Below, in pieces: positions 1 through 5,343 of a stretch of 8,859 nt of DNA (the first letter of the stretch is position 1; each line of letters opens with the position of its first letter). A program made the translations under genes and the position numbers. The DNA comes from Thermoplasmata archaeon. Lineage in GTDB: Archaea > Thermoplasmatota > Thermoplasmata > WALJ01. The DNA is taken from contig JALSOU010000146.1 in NCBI GenBank assembly GCA_026986305.1, forward strand, positions 1 to 8,859, in the 5' to 3' direction. Under the pieces are notes generated by a model. That model searched no databases. It had not been told where the DNA came from and saw only the letters and a program-made list of their open reading frames with translations.

Positions 1-1195
1 CAACATCAAGCTGTTTGTTGAGCATGCTTGTTCCATCCGAGTTTCTGAGGTCTATTTTGTTGAGGTGCGGATAGACTGTATCAACGCTTATCTGTGTGCT
101 ACTATCCGAGACTTGGTAGGAGATTATAGAAGAATATGAATTTCCTACCGATAAGCCATATCCTGGGCTTCCCGGTGGTTTTATATCAACTGCATATATG
201 TCATTTGTATTGGCGGTGCTCCAGTCTGAAATTAGCGGATTTTCAGAAGATAGACCATAAACAACCAGTATTTTACCTTCGTCACCAACGAGTATGGCGT
301 TATCCCCTAAAATGCTTATTCCGTTGAGTGGAGGAACACTATAAGGCAGCTTTATTTCTGTGAAGTCATAGTTCGAACCGTTGCTTTTAACTTCCCACAT
401 GGCTCCTTTGCCGTCGTTATTAATTCCAACTATATATGCCTGAAATGGATCTGTTGAATATACGGAAATGTCATTGAAAGCCTTTGCGTTTGAGAGTAGA
501 GTAGATATTTTTCCTGGAGACCCATTGTGTCCATAATCCCAAACATAGAAGATTGCCCCAATAGAATCTTTACCGACAGCACAGACTTTTCCAGCATCCA
601 TAAGAGCTATTGAGTTGAATATTTCTCCTGCAGAAGTTGTTTTAGTTGTCCATGATGCCGTTGCTAGGTCATAATATCCAAGAGTACCTCTGCTTTTATT
701 TCCGCATACAACCAGCCCTCCGTTTGTTCCTATGCTTGAATCGTAAGTTATCCCTCTTAAAGTGTCTCCTGCGGAAGATCCTCCAAAATACTGAGCATTT
801 CCTGTGCTTATATTCACCTGTTCGATAAGTCCCCTATGCGGAGATGCGCTAAGGTCAGAGCCGCAGACATAAAAGTTGTCAGTGTGTTTCTCAGACTGAA
901 CCACATCGTAAAACACTGCATTTGCCTTTGAGAATACTTCAGACCACGCCTGGTTTTCCGCATCATATACTTCTATCTTCCCATACTTGCTTGTATCATA
1001 GCCTCCTGCAACTGCTGATGACCACCTTTCATGATCCCAGTATATTCCATGTAGCGTTACACCAGAAGGTATGGAAAGCTCACTTATTCTCTGTCTTTCC
1101 TGATCCGCAGAATGGCCTATGCCTGAGAGCAACGCTACTGTAAAAAAGGCTATCACGAAAATCACGGCCATTTTTCTATAGGTCTTTCGTCTCAT
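1..1195 (-). CDS. Partial secreted propeller-like protein, N-terminal 398 residues
   Basis: An uninterrupted minus-strand frame runs from ATG at 1195 to the left edge, so the C-terminus lies outside the window. Residues 1-30 form a signal peptide or anchor: a basic start (MRRKTYRK), a hydrophobic stretch (MAVIFVIAFFTVALLSG), then a small-residue region (GHSA). The rest is rich in Gly, Ser, Tyr, Asp and Asn, with recurring units of a short strand, a YD or WD-like turn and a following strand (for example IEVYDAENQAW, LGYYDLATASW, GKILVVYGL). This pattern suggests a beta-propeller, but I recognise no named family. The final residues (VDTVYPHLNKIDLRNSDG) may begin another beta domain. An ATG at 1201 would add MI; the TATA box at 1218-1227 lies about 27 bases before 1195 and favours that start as leaderless. 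The protein is probably exported and exposed on the cell surface. Function is unknown. Confidence 0.8.
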   Translation of the reverse strand, partial: MRRKTYRKMAVIFVIAFFTVALLSGIGHSADQERQRISELSIPSGVTLHGIYWDHERWSSAVAGGYDTSKYGKIEVYDAENQAWSEVFSKANAVFYDVVQSEKHTDNFYVCGSDLSASPHRGLIEQVNISTGNAQYFGGSSAGDTLRGITYDSSIGTNGGLVVCGNKSRGTLGYYDLATASWTTKTTSAGEIFNSIALMDAGKVCAVGKDSIGAIFYVWDYGHNGSPGKISTLLSNAKAFNDISVYSTDPFQAYIVGINNDGKGAMWEVKSNGSNYDFTEIKLPYSVPPLNGISILGDNAILVGDEGKILVVYGLSSENPLISDWSTANTNDIYAVDIKPPGSPGYGLSVGNSYSSIISYQVSDSSTQISVDTVYPHLNKIDLRNSDGTSMLNKQLDV

Positions 1196-1217
1196 AATCA
1201 TGCGTATACCTTATTGT

Positions 1218-1227
1218 TATATAAGGC
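1218..1227 (-). promoter_or_regulatory. TATA box of the secreted propeller-like gene
   Basis: On the minus strand the sequence reads CCTTATATAA, centred about 27 bases before the ATG at 1195. This is the spacing of an archaeal TATA box to a leaderless start. The 42-base gap after the kinase gene is just enough for this promoter, so the propeller gene is probably transcribed independently of the pair upstream of it. Confidence 0.65.
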
Positions 1228-1237
1228 TTTTCTTCTT

Positions 1238-2146
1238 TCATTGGATTTTATAAAATTTCAAATCTTTTAAAATTTTCTGCATATAATATATCTCCATCTC
1301 AATCATCTCATCATCCTTCTGAGAAATCCATTCCCTGAGCCATGCGAACCTTAGTGCCAGAACAAGTTCAGGAAAGAATCTCCACGAAACCTCAGAGAAT
1401 CCCCCCTTGTTTTTTAGAATGCTTATGAACTCCCTCACCATTTCGCCTTCCAGAGCATCTGGGTTTTCTATACCTACACAGCCCACCATGTTGGCTGCAT
1501 CGTACAGCTCAGGTTTAAGTCCCATGAACTCCCAGTCAATCACAGCGACGATTCGCTCTTTACCCCATATTATGTTAAGAGGGTGGAAATCCCCGTGGTT
1601 GAAAGACAGGGGGAGTTTATCGTAATTTCCCATGAATTCTTTCAACACGAGATAGATGTCCTTTAGTTTCTCATCTATTTTTGGATATCTTCTGGAAATA
1701 ACTCTCCTCTGCCCTTCTATGAAGTGTTTTAGAGAAAATATGTCAAAATCCATATCGATTTCAATCTTTCTCATATCTATGAGGAATTGAGCGGCGAGGC
1801 TTCCTTTCATCCTGTCATGGATGTACTCAGGCCTTTTGAGGTCCACTCCATCAGCATATTCTCTGAGCATCCAGAGATGTCCGTTTATCACAGAAAAATA
1901 GCTGTCTTCTGAGTTTTTCATGTATCTCAGCACAGGTAGATTGTGGGATTTAAGAAGCTCCATAAGCTCAGCTTCCTTCATTTTTTTCATCCTTTTTCTG
2001 GGGTCTATCCGCTCAAGTATGTATTTTCTATCGCTTTTTATAAGGTATCTGTCTATGACTCTTCTAGGTGAGCCCTGTATGTTTTCTTTAAGAACGGTGT
2101 ATTCCTCAATATTCCATCTCCGAAGAGTGCTCTCCACTTCATCCAT
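1238..2146 (-). CDS. Aminoglycoside phosphotransferase-fold kinase (APH/choline kinase family)
   Basis: This 302-residue protein has the catalytic signature of the APH/homoserine kinase/choline kinase fold. The Brenner-type motif HGDFHPLN is at 184-191, with catalytic Asp186 and Asn191, followed by the metal-binding IDWE at 203-206 (Asp204) and the usual LYDAANM segment at 214-220. Upstream, RYLIKSDRKYILERID (33-48) is the beta-hairpin expected to carry the ATP-contacting Lys, and WMLREYADG (92-100) is the hinge. Length is normal for the family. Members phosphorylate small hydroxylated substrates such as amino sugars, choline, homoserine or sugars; the substrate here cannot be read from sequence. 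The ATG at 2146 overlaps the stop of the upstream SPOUT-like gene by 8 bases (ATGGATGA), so the two are likely translationally coupled. Antibiotic resistance is not implied; this looks like a housekeeping archaeal paralogue. Confidence 0.88.
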   Translation of the reverse strand: MDEVESTLRRWNIEEYTVLKENIQGSPRRVIDRYLIKSDRKYILERIDPRKRMKKMKEAELMELLKSHNLPVLRYMKNSEDSYFSVINGHLWMLREYADGVDLKRPEYIHDRMKGSLAAQFLIDMRKIEIDMDFDIFSLKHFIEGQRRVISRRYPKIDEKLKDIYLVLKEFMGNYDKLPLSFNHGDFHPLNIIWGKERIVAVIDWEFMGLKPELYDAANMVGCVGIENPDALEGEMVREFISILKNKGGFSEVSWRFFPELVLALRFAWLREWISQKDDEMIEMEIYYMQKILKDLKFYKIQ

Positions 2147-3227
2147 TTCTTACCCCCAACATATACGCCAGCACACCCATGGCTGTGCATGTTTCCAGAG
2201 ATGCCCTTTTTCCAGTGAATTCAAGGTGAAAATCCGCCCTTTCAAGCACATTTTTAGGGAGCCCCTCATGTCCCAGACCCAGCAGAAAAACCATGCCCTC
2301 TCTTATATCCTCAATCTTTATTTCTTTATCAGGAGACGGGTATGGGGTGGTTGCCACAATCTCACCGTTCATGGAATCTATAGAATCATAGAGAAACAGC
2401 CTGCCTGCCCTGTGCAGCTCTTTAAGATATTCTGCCCCATCCCCTATCCTTGTGGAGGAGAGAGAGCGCTCCACACAGTCCTCTGCGCTTTTGAAGGGAA
2501 ATCTTATCAGTGCAAGGTTCAGGTCAAAGGCGTAGCACAGGGCTGATGCCCTCGCTATGCTTCTGAAATGTATGTCATCCGCCTTTCCTTTGTAAGTGTT
2601 GTAGAGCGCAATGGTGTATTTTGGTTTAAAATCTCCCAAAGGAGCGATTTTTACCCTTCTTTCTGATTTTTTCTTTCTTTCCCCCCTTCCTTCAGCATAT
2701 CTCTTTATCATTTCAACCCTCTCATCAGATAGCTCAGCCGCCATGTGAAGAGCCTTCTCCAGAGATAAGCCGTCATGGACCATCATTCTCAGAATCTCAT
2801 ACCTTTCCTTTTCCTCCTTTTCGCTCCAGATGGACCAGAGAATATCCATGTTTTCCACATCAGATAACCTTATTATCTTTGAAATTAGCTTCATCCTCAG
2901 CTCCCTTTCTTCAAGCATATCTGGGAGAGAGCTAACATCTTTTCCTGCCTTTATCCCCTTGGATGCCATTTTTTCCAAGATTTCCTCCTTTTTCCACTCC
3001 GGTTCTATCTGCGATGCGATCTCCATAGCCCTTTCCCACAGGTCATTTTCAGGCATTCCCCTTACCTTCAATCTGTACCATATCTCTGTTATGGCAAAAG
3101 CCCTCGAATACGGGTCCGGAATATCCATGGCCTTCTCGATCTCTTCTTCTGGATACTCTCCCGACGATATGCGCTCTCCAGCTCTTTTTCTAAGCCTTCT
3201 GGCATAGGATGGCCAATGGGTCTTCAC
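2139..3227 (-). CDS. SPOUT-like (DUF531) protein with N-terminal helical domain
   Basis: From GTG at 3227 the product is 362 residues; a TTG at 3266 would add 13. The N-terminal half is all-helical, with repeated helix pairs resembling HEAT-like repeats (DPYSRAFAITEIWYRL, DERVEMIKRYAE), then a basic linker (GRGERKKKSERR). The C-terminal ~165 residues match my memory of DUF531, an archaeal family of the SPOUT methyltransferase superfamily: an opening strand YTIALYNTYKGK, then FLLGLGHEGLPKNVLERADF and FTGKRASLETCTAMGVLAYML, which mirrors the glycine-rich loop and SLN-like helix of the SpoU trefoil knot that binds S-adenosylmethionine. RNA methylation is therefore plausible but the target is unknown. 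The GTG start is preferred because an AT-rich box (3243-3258) sits about 23 bases before it, no Shine-Dalgarno is seen, and the TTG start would run into the divergent promoter. The stop overlaps the kinase start by 8 bases. Confidence 0.85.
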   Translation of the reverse strand: MKTHWPSYARRLRKRAGERISSGEYPEEEIEKAMDIPDPYSRAFAITEIWYRLKVRGMPENDLWERAMEIASQIEPEWKKEEILEKMASKGIKAGKDVSSLPDMLEERELRMKLISKIIRLSDVENMDILWSIWSEKEEKERYEILRMMVHDGLSLEKALHMAAELSDERVEMIKRYAEGRGERKKKSERRVKIAPLGDFKPKYTIALYNTYKGKADDIHFRSIARASALCYAFDLNLALIRFPFKSAEDCVERSLSSTRIGDGAEYLKELHRAGRLFLYDSIDSMNGEIVATTPYPSPDKEIKIEDIREGMVFLLGLGHEGLPKNVLERADFHLEFTGKRASLETCTAMGVLAYMLGVRNG

Positions 3228-3242
3228 GGGTGGAAATAAGGG

Positions 3243-3258
3243 GGTATTAGTTAATTTG
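3243..3258 (-). promoter_or_regulatory. TATA-like box of the SPOUT-kinase operon
   Basis: On the minus strand this reads AAATTAACTAATAC, centred about 23 bases before GTG 3227, where no ribosome-binding site is visible. It forms one half of a divergent promoter with the box at 3270-3277. The assignment is by position and composition only. Confidence 0.4.
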
Positions 3259-3269
3259 TTCCGCAAGGC

Positions 3270-3277
3270 ATTAATAG
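3270..3277 (+). promoter_or_regulatory. TATA-like box of the PPC-domain gene
   Basis: ATTAATAG lies about 23 bases before the ATG at 3296. No Shine-Dalgarno precedes that ATG, so a leaderless transcript is likely. The two divergent starts (3227 and 3296) are only 69 bases apart, so one DNA-bound protein could affect both directions. Confidence 0.4.
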
Positions 3278-3295
3278 CAAATCCGATAAAGGCTC

Positions 3296-3718
3296 ATGAA
3301 ATACATAAAGGACGGGAAGTTCCTAATCTTAAAGCTGGATAGTGAAGAAGACCTGTTTAAAGGGATTGAGCGTGCCCTCAAAGAAGAGGGTATCAGCTCT
3401 GCAATGGTACTTACAGGAATAGGCATGCTGAAGAACTTCACCATAGGGTATTACGACGGAAGAGATTATGTGAAAAGGAGCTTGGAGACTCCCCATGAGT
3501 TGGTCGCCCTACATGGGTCCATTGCCTCTGATCCAGAGGATTTCAGGTTTCACCTACATACAGCTCTAGCCAATCCTGAGCACAACATAATAGGAGGTCA
3601 TCTTTTTGAGGCAAAGGTGAATGTGGTTGCAGAGATAACTTTACTCACCCTGAACAGAGAGATTATAAGAAAAAGAGATGAAAAAAGCGGTTTGATGCTC
3701 ATGGATTTTCTGGATTAG
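3296..3718 (+). CDS. PPC/DUF296-domain protein
   Basis: This 140-residue protein is a complete single-domain PPC (PCC, DUF296) protein, the family related to plant AT-hook regulators. Visible family features are a start like YIKDGKFLILKLDSEEDLF, the turn LTGIGML (39-45), ELVALHGSIA (68-77), and HLHTALANPEHNIIGGHLFEAKV (86-108, three pieces), which supplies His86, His88 and His102. Prokaryotic PPC proteins of known structure are trimers with conserved His residues at a metal site; this is family knowledge. Many prokaryotic members are called DNA-binding by annotation, but no AT-hook is visible here and the biochemical role is unknown. It lies head-to-head with the SPOUT-like gene and is 30 bases upstream of the next plus-strand gene, which has its own promoter. 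The ATG start fits the TATA spacing. Confidence 0.88.
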   Translation: MKYIKDGKFLILKLDSEEDLFKGIERALKEEGISSAMVLTGIGMLKNFTIGYYDGRDYVKRSLETPHELVALHGSIASDPEDFRFHLHTALANPEHNIIGGHLFEAKVNVVAEITLLTLNREIIRKRDEKSGLMLMDFLD

Positions 3719-3729
3719 ATTTTTATACC
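3719..3729 (+). promoter_or_regulatory. TATA box of the winged-helix/ThiI-like operon
   Basis: ATTTTTATACC begins within a few bases of the PPC gene stop and is centred about 25 bases before the ATG at 3749. This spacing supports a leaderless start at that ATG rather than the in-frame GTG at 3740, and shows that the two-gene operon has its own promoter. Confidence 0.65.
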
Positions 3730-3748
3730 AAAAATCGTTGTGATAACC

Positions 3749-4123
3749 ATGCCCCGAATATCAAAAAAAGCCCTCATAAGAGCGCTTGAAAAAACCATAG
3801 GCACATCTGGACTCCCTGAAGAGGCGATAGAGGGGCTGGCGGAGTACATTTTGGAGATGTTCGGTTACAACGAAGCCATATCTGATGAAAGCCTTGACTC
3901 TGCAGATAGGGATATATTTTACATGCTTGAAGATGAAGGCATACTCACCACAGATACCGACGAAGTCACATTGAGGGGTGGAAAGAAGTGGATAGTACAC
4001 TACTGGAAGCTTAGAACAGACTTCATAAATAAGCTGGCAAAAGAGACAGAAAACGAGGGTGAAGATGAGTACGACATATACGAAAATGAAGACCTGTGGA
4101 AAAGAGGAAGTGATGAGGAATGA
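3749..4123 (+). CDS. Small archaeal protein, DUF6015-like, putative winged helix
   Basis: From ATG 3749 the product is 124 residues (MPRISKKALIRALEKTIG...). A GTG at 3740 would add three residues but fits the promoter less well. The N-terminal ~50 residues are helical; the middle (DRDIFYMLEDEGILTTDTDEVTLRGG, in two parts: helix then hairpin) resembles the recognition helix and wing of a winged-helix domain, and is followed by KKWIVHYWKL. The C-terminal tail is strongly acidic (NEGEDEYDIYENEDLWKRGSDEE region). From memory it resembles DUF6015, a family of unknown function in Thermoplasmatota; I cannot confirm this without a search. Its TGA overlaps the ATG of the ThiI-like gene (ATGA), so the two proteins are probably made in linked amounts. 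A regulatory or accessory role for the sulfurtransferase is inference from this overlap only. Confidence 0.8.
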   Translation: MPRISKKALIRALEKTIGTSGLPEEAIEGLAEYILEMFGYNEAISDESLDSADRDIFYMLEDEGILTTDTDEVTLRGGKKWIVHYWKLRTDFINKLAKETENEGEDEYDIYENEDLWKRGSDEE

Positions 4124-4764
4124 AGCTCGTCGCACTCATATCTGGTGGAATAGACTCACCTGTGGCCATACACCTTATGCTCAGGAAAGGACATGAGGTA
4201 TTGCCCTTGCATATGGATCAAAGACCATATGTAGATGATATTTATTTCAAAAAGGTTGCTTTACTTGTAAAACGGCTGAACGAATACCACGGAAAAAGAA
4301 TGAAGCTATATGCCGCACCACATGGAAGACCCACGCAAGAAAGCATATTTATGAACGCCATACCCAGATATAGATGTGTCTTGTGCAGAAGGATGATGTT
4401 CAGAGTAGCTGAGGAATTTGCCAGAAAAAACGGGGCTGATGCCATAGTAACAGGGGAATCCTTAGGTCAGGTTGCTTCGCAGACCCTTAAAAACATCTAT
4501 GTTGAATCCCAATCTGTAGAAATCCCAATAATACGCCCACTCATAGGATTCGATAAGGAGGAAATCGTAGAGATATCTAAAAAGATAGGAACTTATGAGA
4601 TATCCATAATTCCCTCTTCTGGTTGCAAAGGAGCTCCTAAAAAACCTGCAATAAACGCCAGATTGAAGGATGTGGTGAAAGAAGAGCGCAAGATATCTGT
4701 GGAATATCTTAAGGAAGAATCCTCTGGCAACATAGTGGAGTATGATGTTGAGGAATTTGAATAA
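4120..4764 (+). CDS. ThiI-type PP-loop protein without THUMP domain
   Basis: The 214-residue product begins directly with the ATP-pyrophosphatase (PP-loop) motif SGGIDSP at 8-14. It carries the ThiI hallmark TGESLGQVASQTLKN (111-125) and a CVLC motif at 86-89, at the place where archaeal ThiI has the CxxC reported to be needed for 4-thiouridine formation and an iron-sulfur cluster; Cys169 (SSGCKGAP) is a further candidate ligand or thiol carrier. ThiI adenylates U8 of tRNA and replaces its oxygen with sulfur. Full-length archaeal ThiI is near 380 residues because NFLD and THUMP domains precede the PP-loop; these, and the rhodanese domain of some bacterial forms, are absent. The start is fixed by the 4-base overlap with the upstream gene, which is not a THUMP protein as far as I can see. 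It may act with a separate tRNA-binding partner, or on another substrate. Confidence 0.85.
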   Translation: MKLVALISGGIDSPVAIHLMLRKGHEVLPLHMDQRPYVDDIYFKKVALLVKRLNEYHGKRMKLYAAPHGRPTQESIFMNAIPRYRCVLCRRMMFRVAEEFARKNGADAIVTGESLGQVASQTLKNIYVESQSVEIPIIRPLIGFDKEEIVEISKKIGTYEISIIPSSGCKGAPKKPAINARLKDVVKEERKISVEYLKEESSGNIVEYDVEEFE

Positions 4765-4791
4765 ATGGATTTGCGCACCTCGGAAATCCAT
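4765..4791. repeat. Hairpin directly after the ThiI-like gene
   Basis: ATGGATTT (4765-4772) and AAATCCAT (4784-4791) form a perfect 8-bp inverted repeat with an 11-base loop, starting at the base after the stop codon. No T-tract follows on the plus strand, so a classical terminator is doubtful. It is the first of about ten inverted repeats in the 4765-5344 gene-free stretch. Confidence 0.6.
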
Positions 4792-4835
4792 GGCGGCGCT
4801 CCGCTTATTTTCCAAGTGAAAAATCTTGAATCTTG

Positions 4836-4882
4836 AAAAAGAAGAAGGAGCATGAAGCTCCTTAATACGGACGCGGTGGGAT
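4836..4882 (-). repeat. Copy 1 of the tRNA-Arg tail plus terminator hairpin
   Basis: This 47-base segment matches 5066-5112 at 45 positions; the two differences lie in the hairpin loop. Read on the minus strand it is the last 14 bases of the tRNA-Arg acceptor/T-stem (4869-4882), a short spacer, an AAGGAGC/GCTCCTT hairpin (4845-4851 with 4857-4863) and a T-rich run (4836-4844). The match to the tRNA stops inside the T loop, so this is not a tRNA gene. It lies 230 bp beyond the genuine copy and is probably a duplicated 3' end. Confidence 0.85.
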
Positions 4883-4893
4883 ACAAGAAGTGC

Positions 4894-4908
4894 CCTTTTC
4901 CAAAAAGG
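4894..4908. repeat. Short inverted repeat within the mosaic
   Basis: CCTTTT (4894-4899) and AAAAGG (4903-4908) form a 6-bp stem with a 3-base loop. It lies just after tRNA-tail copy 1 and belongs to the series of palindromes in this gene-free stretch. Confidence 0.45.
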
Positions 4909-4917
4909 TCACCTCCC

Positions 4918-4969
4918 AAAAACAAGGAGCTTTACAGCTCCTTAACCCTAAACAGGCTGAAAGCCTGTT
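4918..4969 (-). repeat. Third terminator-like hairpin and adjoining perfect palindrome
   Basis: AAGGAGC (4924-4930) and GCTCCTT (4937-4943) repeat the stem seen after the tRNA and in copy 1, with a different 6-base loop; on the minus strand it is followed by TTGTTTTT. Directly beside it, AACAGGCT (4951-4958) and AGCCTGTT (4962-4969) form a perfect 8-bp stem with a 3-base loop. Three copies of the same AAGGAGC stem within 250 bp point to local duplication. Confidence 0.75.
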
Positions 4970-5008
4970 GTTCCTTTTCTCGGGTTTTCGCCGGGGAAAA
5001 AGCCGTAG

Positions 5009-5063
5009 CGGACGCGTTGGGATACAGAAAGGATTTTTCCCAACGCTTCGCTCGAAAAATCCT
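5009..5063. repeat. Degenerate tRNA-tail copy with two overlapping hairpins
   Basis: GGACGCGTTGGGATACAG (from 5010) is a second degenerate copy of the tRNA 3' tail, with T for G at one T-stem position; it shares the GATACA extension with copy 1 but not with the true tRNA. GCGTTGGGA (5014-5022) pairs perfectly with TCCCAACGC (5038-5046), while AGGATTTTTC (5030-5039) pairs perfectly with GAAAAATCCT (5054-5063). The two stems interleave and share bases 5038-5039, so in full length they exclude each other or form a pseudoknot. No role is known. Confidence 0.7.
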
Positions 5064-5065
5064 GT

Positions 5066-5093
5066 AAAAAGAAGAAGGAGCATATAGCTCCTT
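5066..5093 (-). terminator. Terminator hairpin and T-run after tRNA-Arg
   Basis: Reading the minus strand, five bases after the tRNA 3' end comes AAGGAGC TATAT GCTCCTT (5093 to 5075), a perfect 7-bp stem, and then CTTCTTTTT (5074 to 5066). Archaeal termination depends mainly on the T-run; the hairpin may instead be a 3'-end or processing signal. The same unit is repeated at 4836-4863. Confidence 0.6.
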
Positions 5094-5097
5094 AATA

Positions 5098-5172
5098 CGG
5101 ACGCGGTGGGATTCGAACCCACGGCTTGCGGCTTAGGAGGCCGCCGCCCTATCCAGGCTAGGCCACGCGCCC
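5098..5172 (-). tRNA. tRNA-Arg (anticodon CCT)
   Basis: The 75-base minus-strand sequence folds as a complete cloverleaf. The acceptor stem is GGGCGCG with CGCGTCC (one G-U pair) and the discriminator is G73. The D stem is GCCT with GGGC, and the D loop keeps A14, G18-G19 and A21. The anticodon stem GCGGC/GCCGC closes the loop CTCCTAA, giving anticodon CCT, which reads the arginine codon AGG; AGA and AGG are common in the genes here. The variable loop is AAGCC, and the T arm is GTGGG TTCGAAT CCCAC. No intron and no encoded CCA are present. A TATA box at 5196-5205 precedes it and a hairpin plus T-run follows it. A broken copy lies just upstream and partial 3' copies lie downstream. Confidence 0.96.
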
Positions 5173-5195
5173 ACAAGTGTGCTGATTTTTCAGAG

Positions 5196-5205
5196 TTTTA
5201 AAAGG
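5196..5205 (-). promoter_or_regulatory. TATA box of tRNA-Arg
   Basis: CCTTTTAAAA on the minus strand is centred about 28 bases before the tRNA 5' end, so a transcript would start at or just before the mature tRNA. The leader contains AGCACA, which also occurs before the broken tRNA copy. Confidence 0.65.
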
Positions 5206-5214
5206 TTTTCTTAT

Positions 5215-5304
5215 GGAAGGCCGCCGCCCCGAGCGAAGTATTGCCTTCGCGAGCAGGACTTCTGAGGATAGAAGTCCGCGTATCTAAGGCTAGGCCACGC
5301 GCCC
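5215..5304 (-). pseudogene. Broken tRNA-Arg copy interrupted by a 50-bp insert
   Basis: On the minus strand, the first 18 tRNA bases from 5304 (acceptor 5' strand, D stem and start of the D loop) are identical to tRNA-Arg(CCT). After AGATA the match is broken by 50 bases (5231-5280), then resumes at 5230 with GGGCGGCGGCCT (anticodon stem 5' side) and decays; no T arm or 3' acceptor strand is found. The insert holds two perfect hairpins: 5233-5238 with 5245-5250, and 5256-5263 with 5270-5277. Removing the insert does not give a tRNA, because the 3' half is missing, so it is not an intron. A TATA-like box at 5336-5343 and an AGCACA leader element remain, so it could still be transcribed. Best read as a decayed duplicate of the adjacent tRNA. 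Confidence 0.8.
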
Positions 5305-5335
5305 ATCTTGTGCTTTCGCCTCTACTACAACATGA

Positions 5336-5343
5336 ATTTAAAT
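5336..5343 (-). promoter_or_regulatory. TATA-like box upstream of the broken tRNA
   Basis: ATTTAAAT is centred about 35 bases before the broken tRNA 5' end and lies directly behind the stop codon of the HPS-RraA gene. It could have been the promoter of the duplicated tRNA and may still drive a transcript through the broken copy into the intact tRNA. Confidence 0.4.

Noticed and set aside
1238..2146. An antibiotic-resistance aminoglycoside kinase
   Set aside because: The fold signature is shared by many metabolic kinases, no mobile-element context is present, and the gene is coupled to an archaeal chromosomal gene.
1920..2546. A 208-residue plus-strand frame opposite the kinase and SPOUT genes
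   Set aside because: It lies opposite two genes with clear family motifs and has no recognisable domain or promoter.
4834..5112. CRISPR array
   Set aside because: Only two near-identical units 230 bp apart, with no regular spacers and no cas genes; the repeated part is explained by the tRNA tail and terminator.
4852..5176. Open frames across the tRNA region on both strands
   Set aside because: They run through the tRNA gene and its repeats, give low-complexity peptides such as translated T-arm sequence, and have no promoter or ribosome site.
5215..5305. An intron-containing, split or trans-spliced tRNA rather than a broken copy
   Set aside because: Removing the 50-base insert leaves no 3' anticodon strand, T arm or acceptor 3' strand; archaeal split halves break elsewhere and no matching 3' half is seen in the window.
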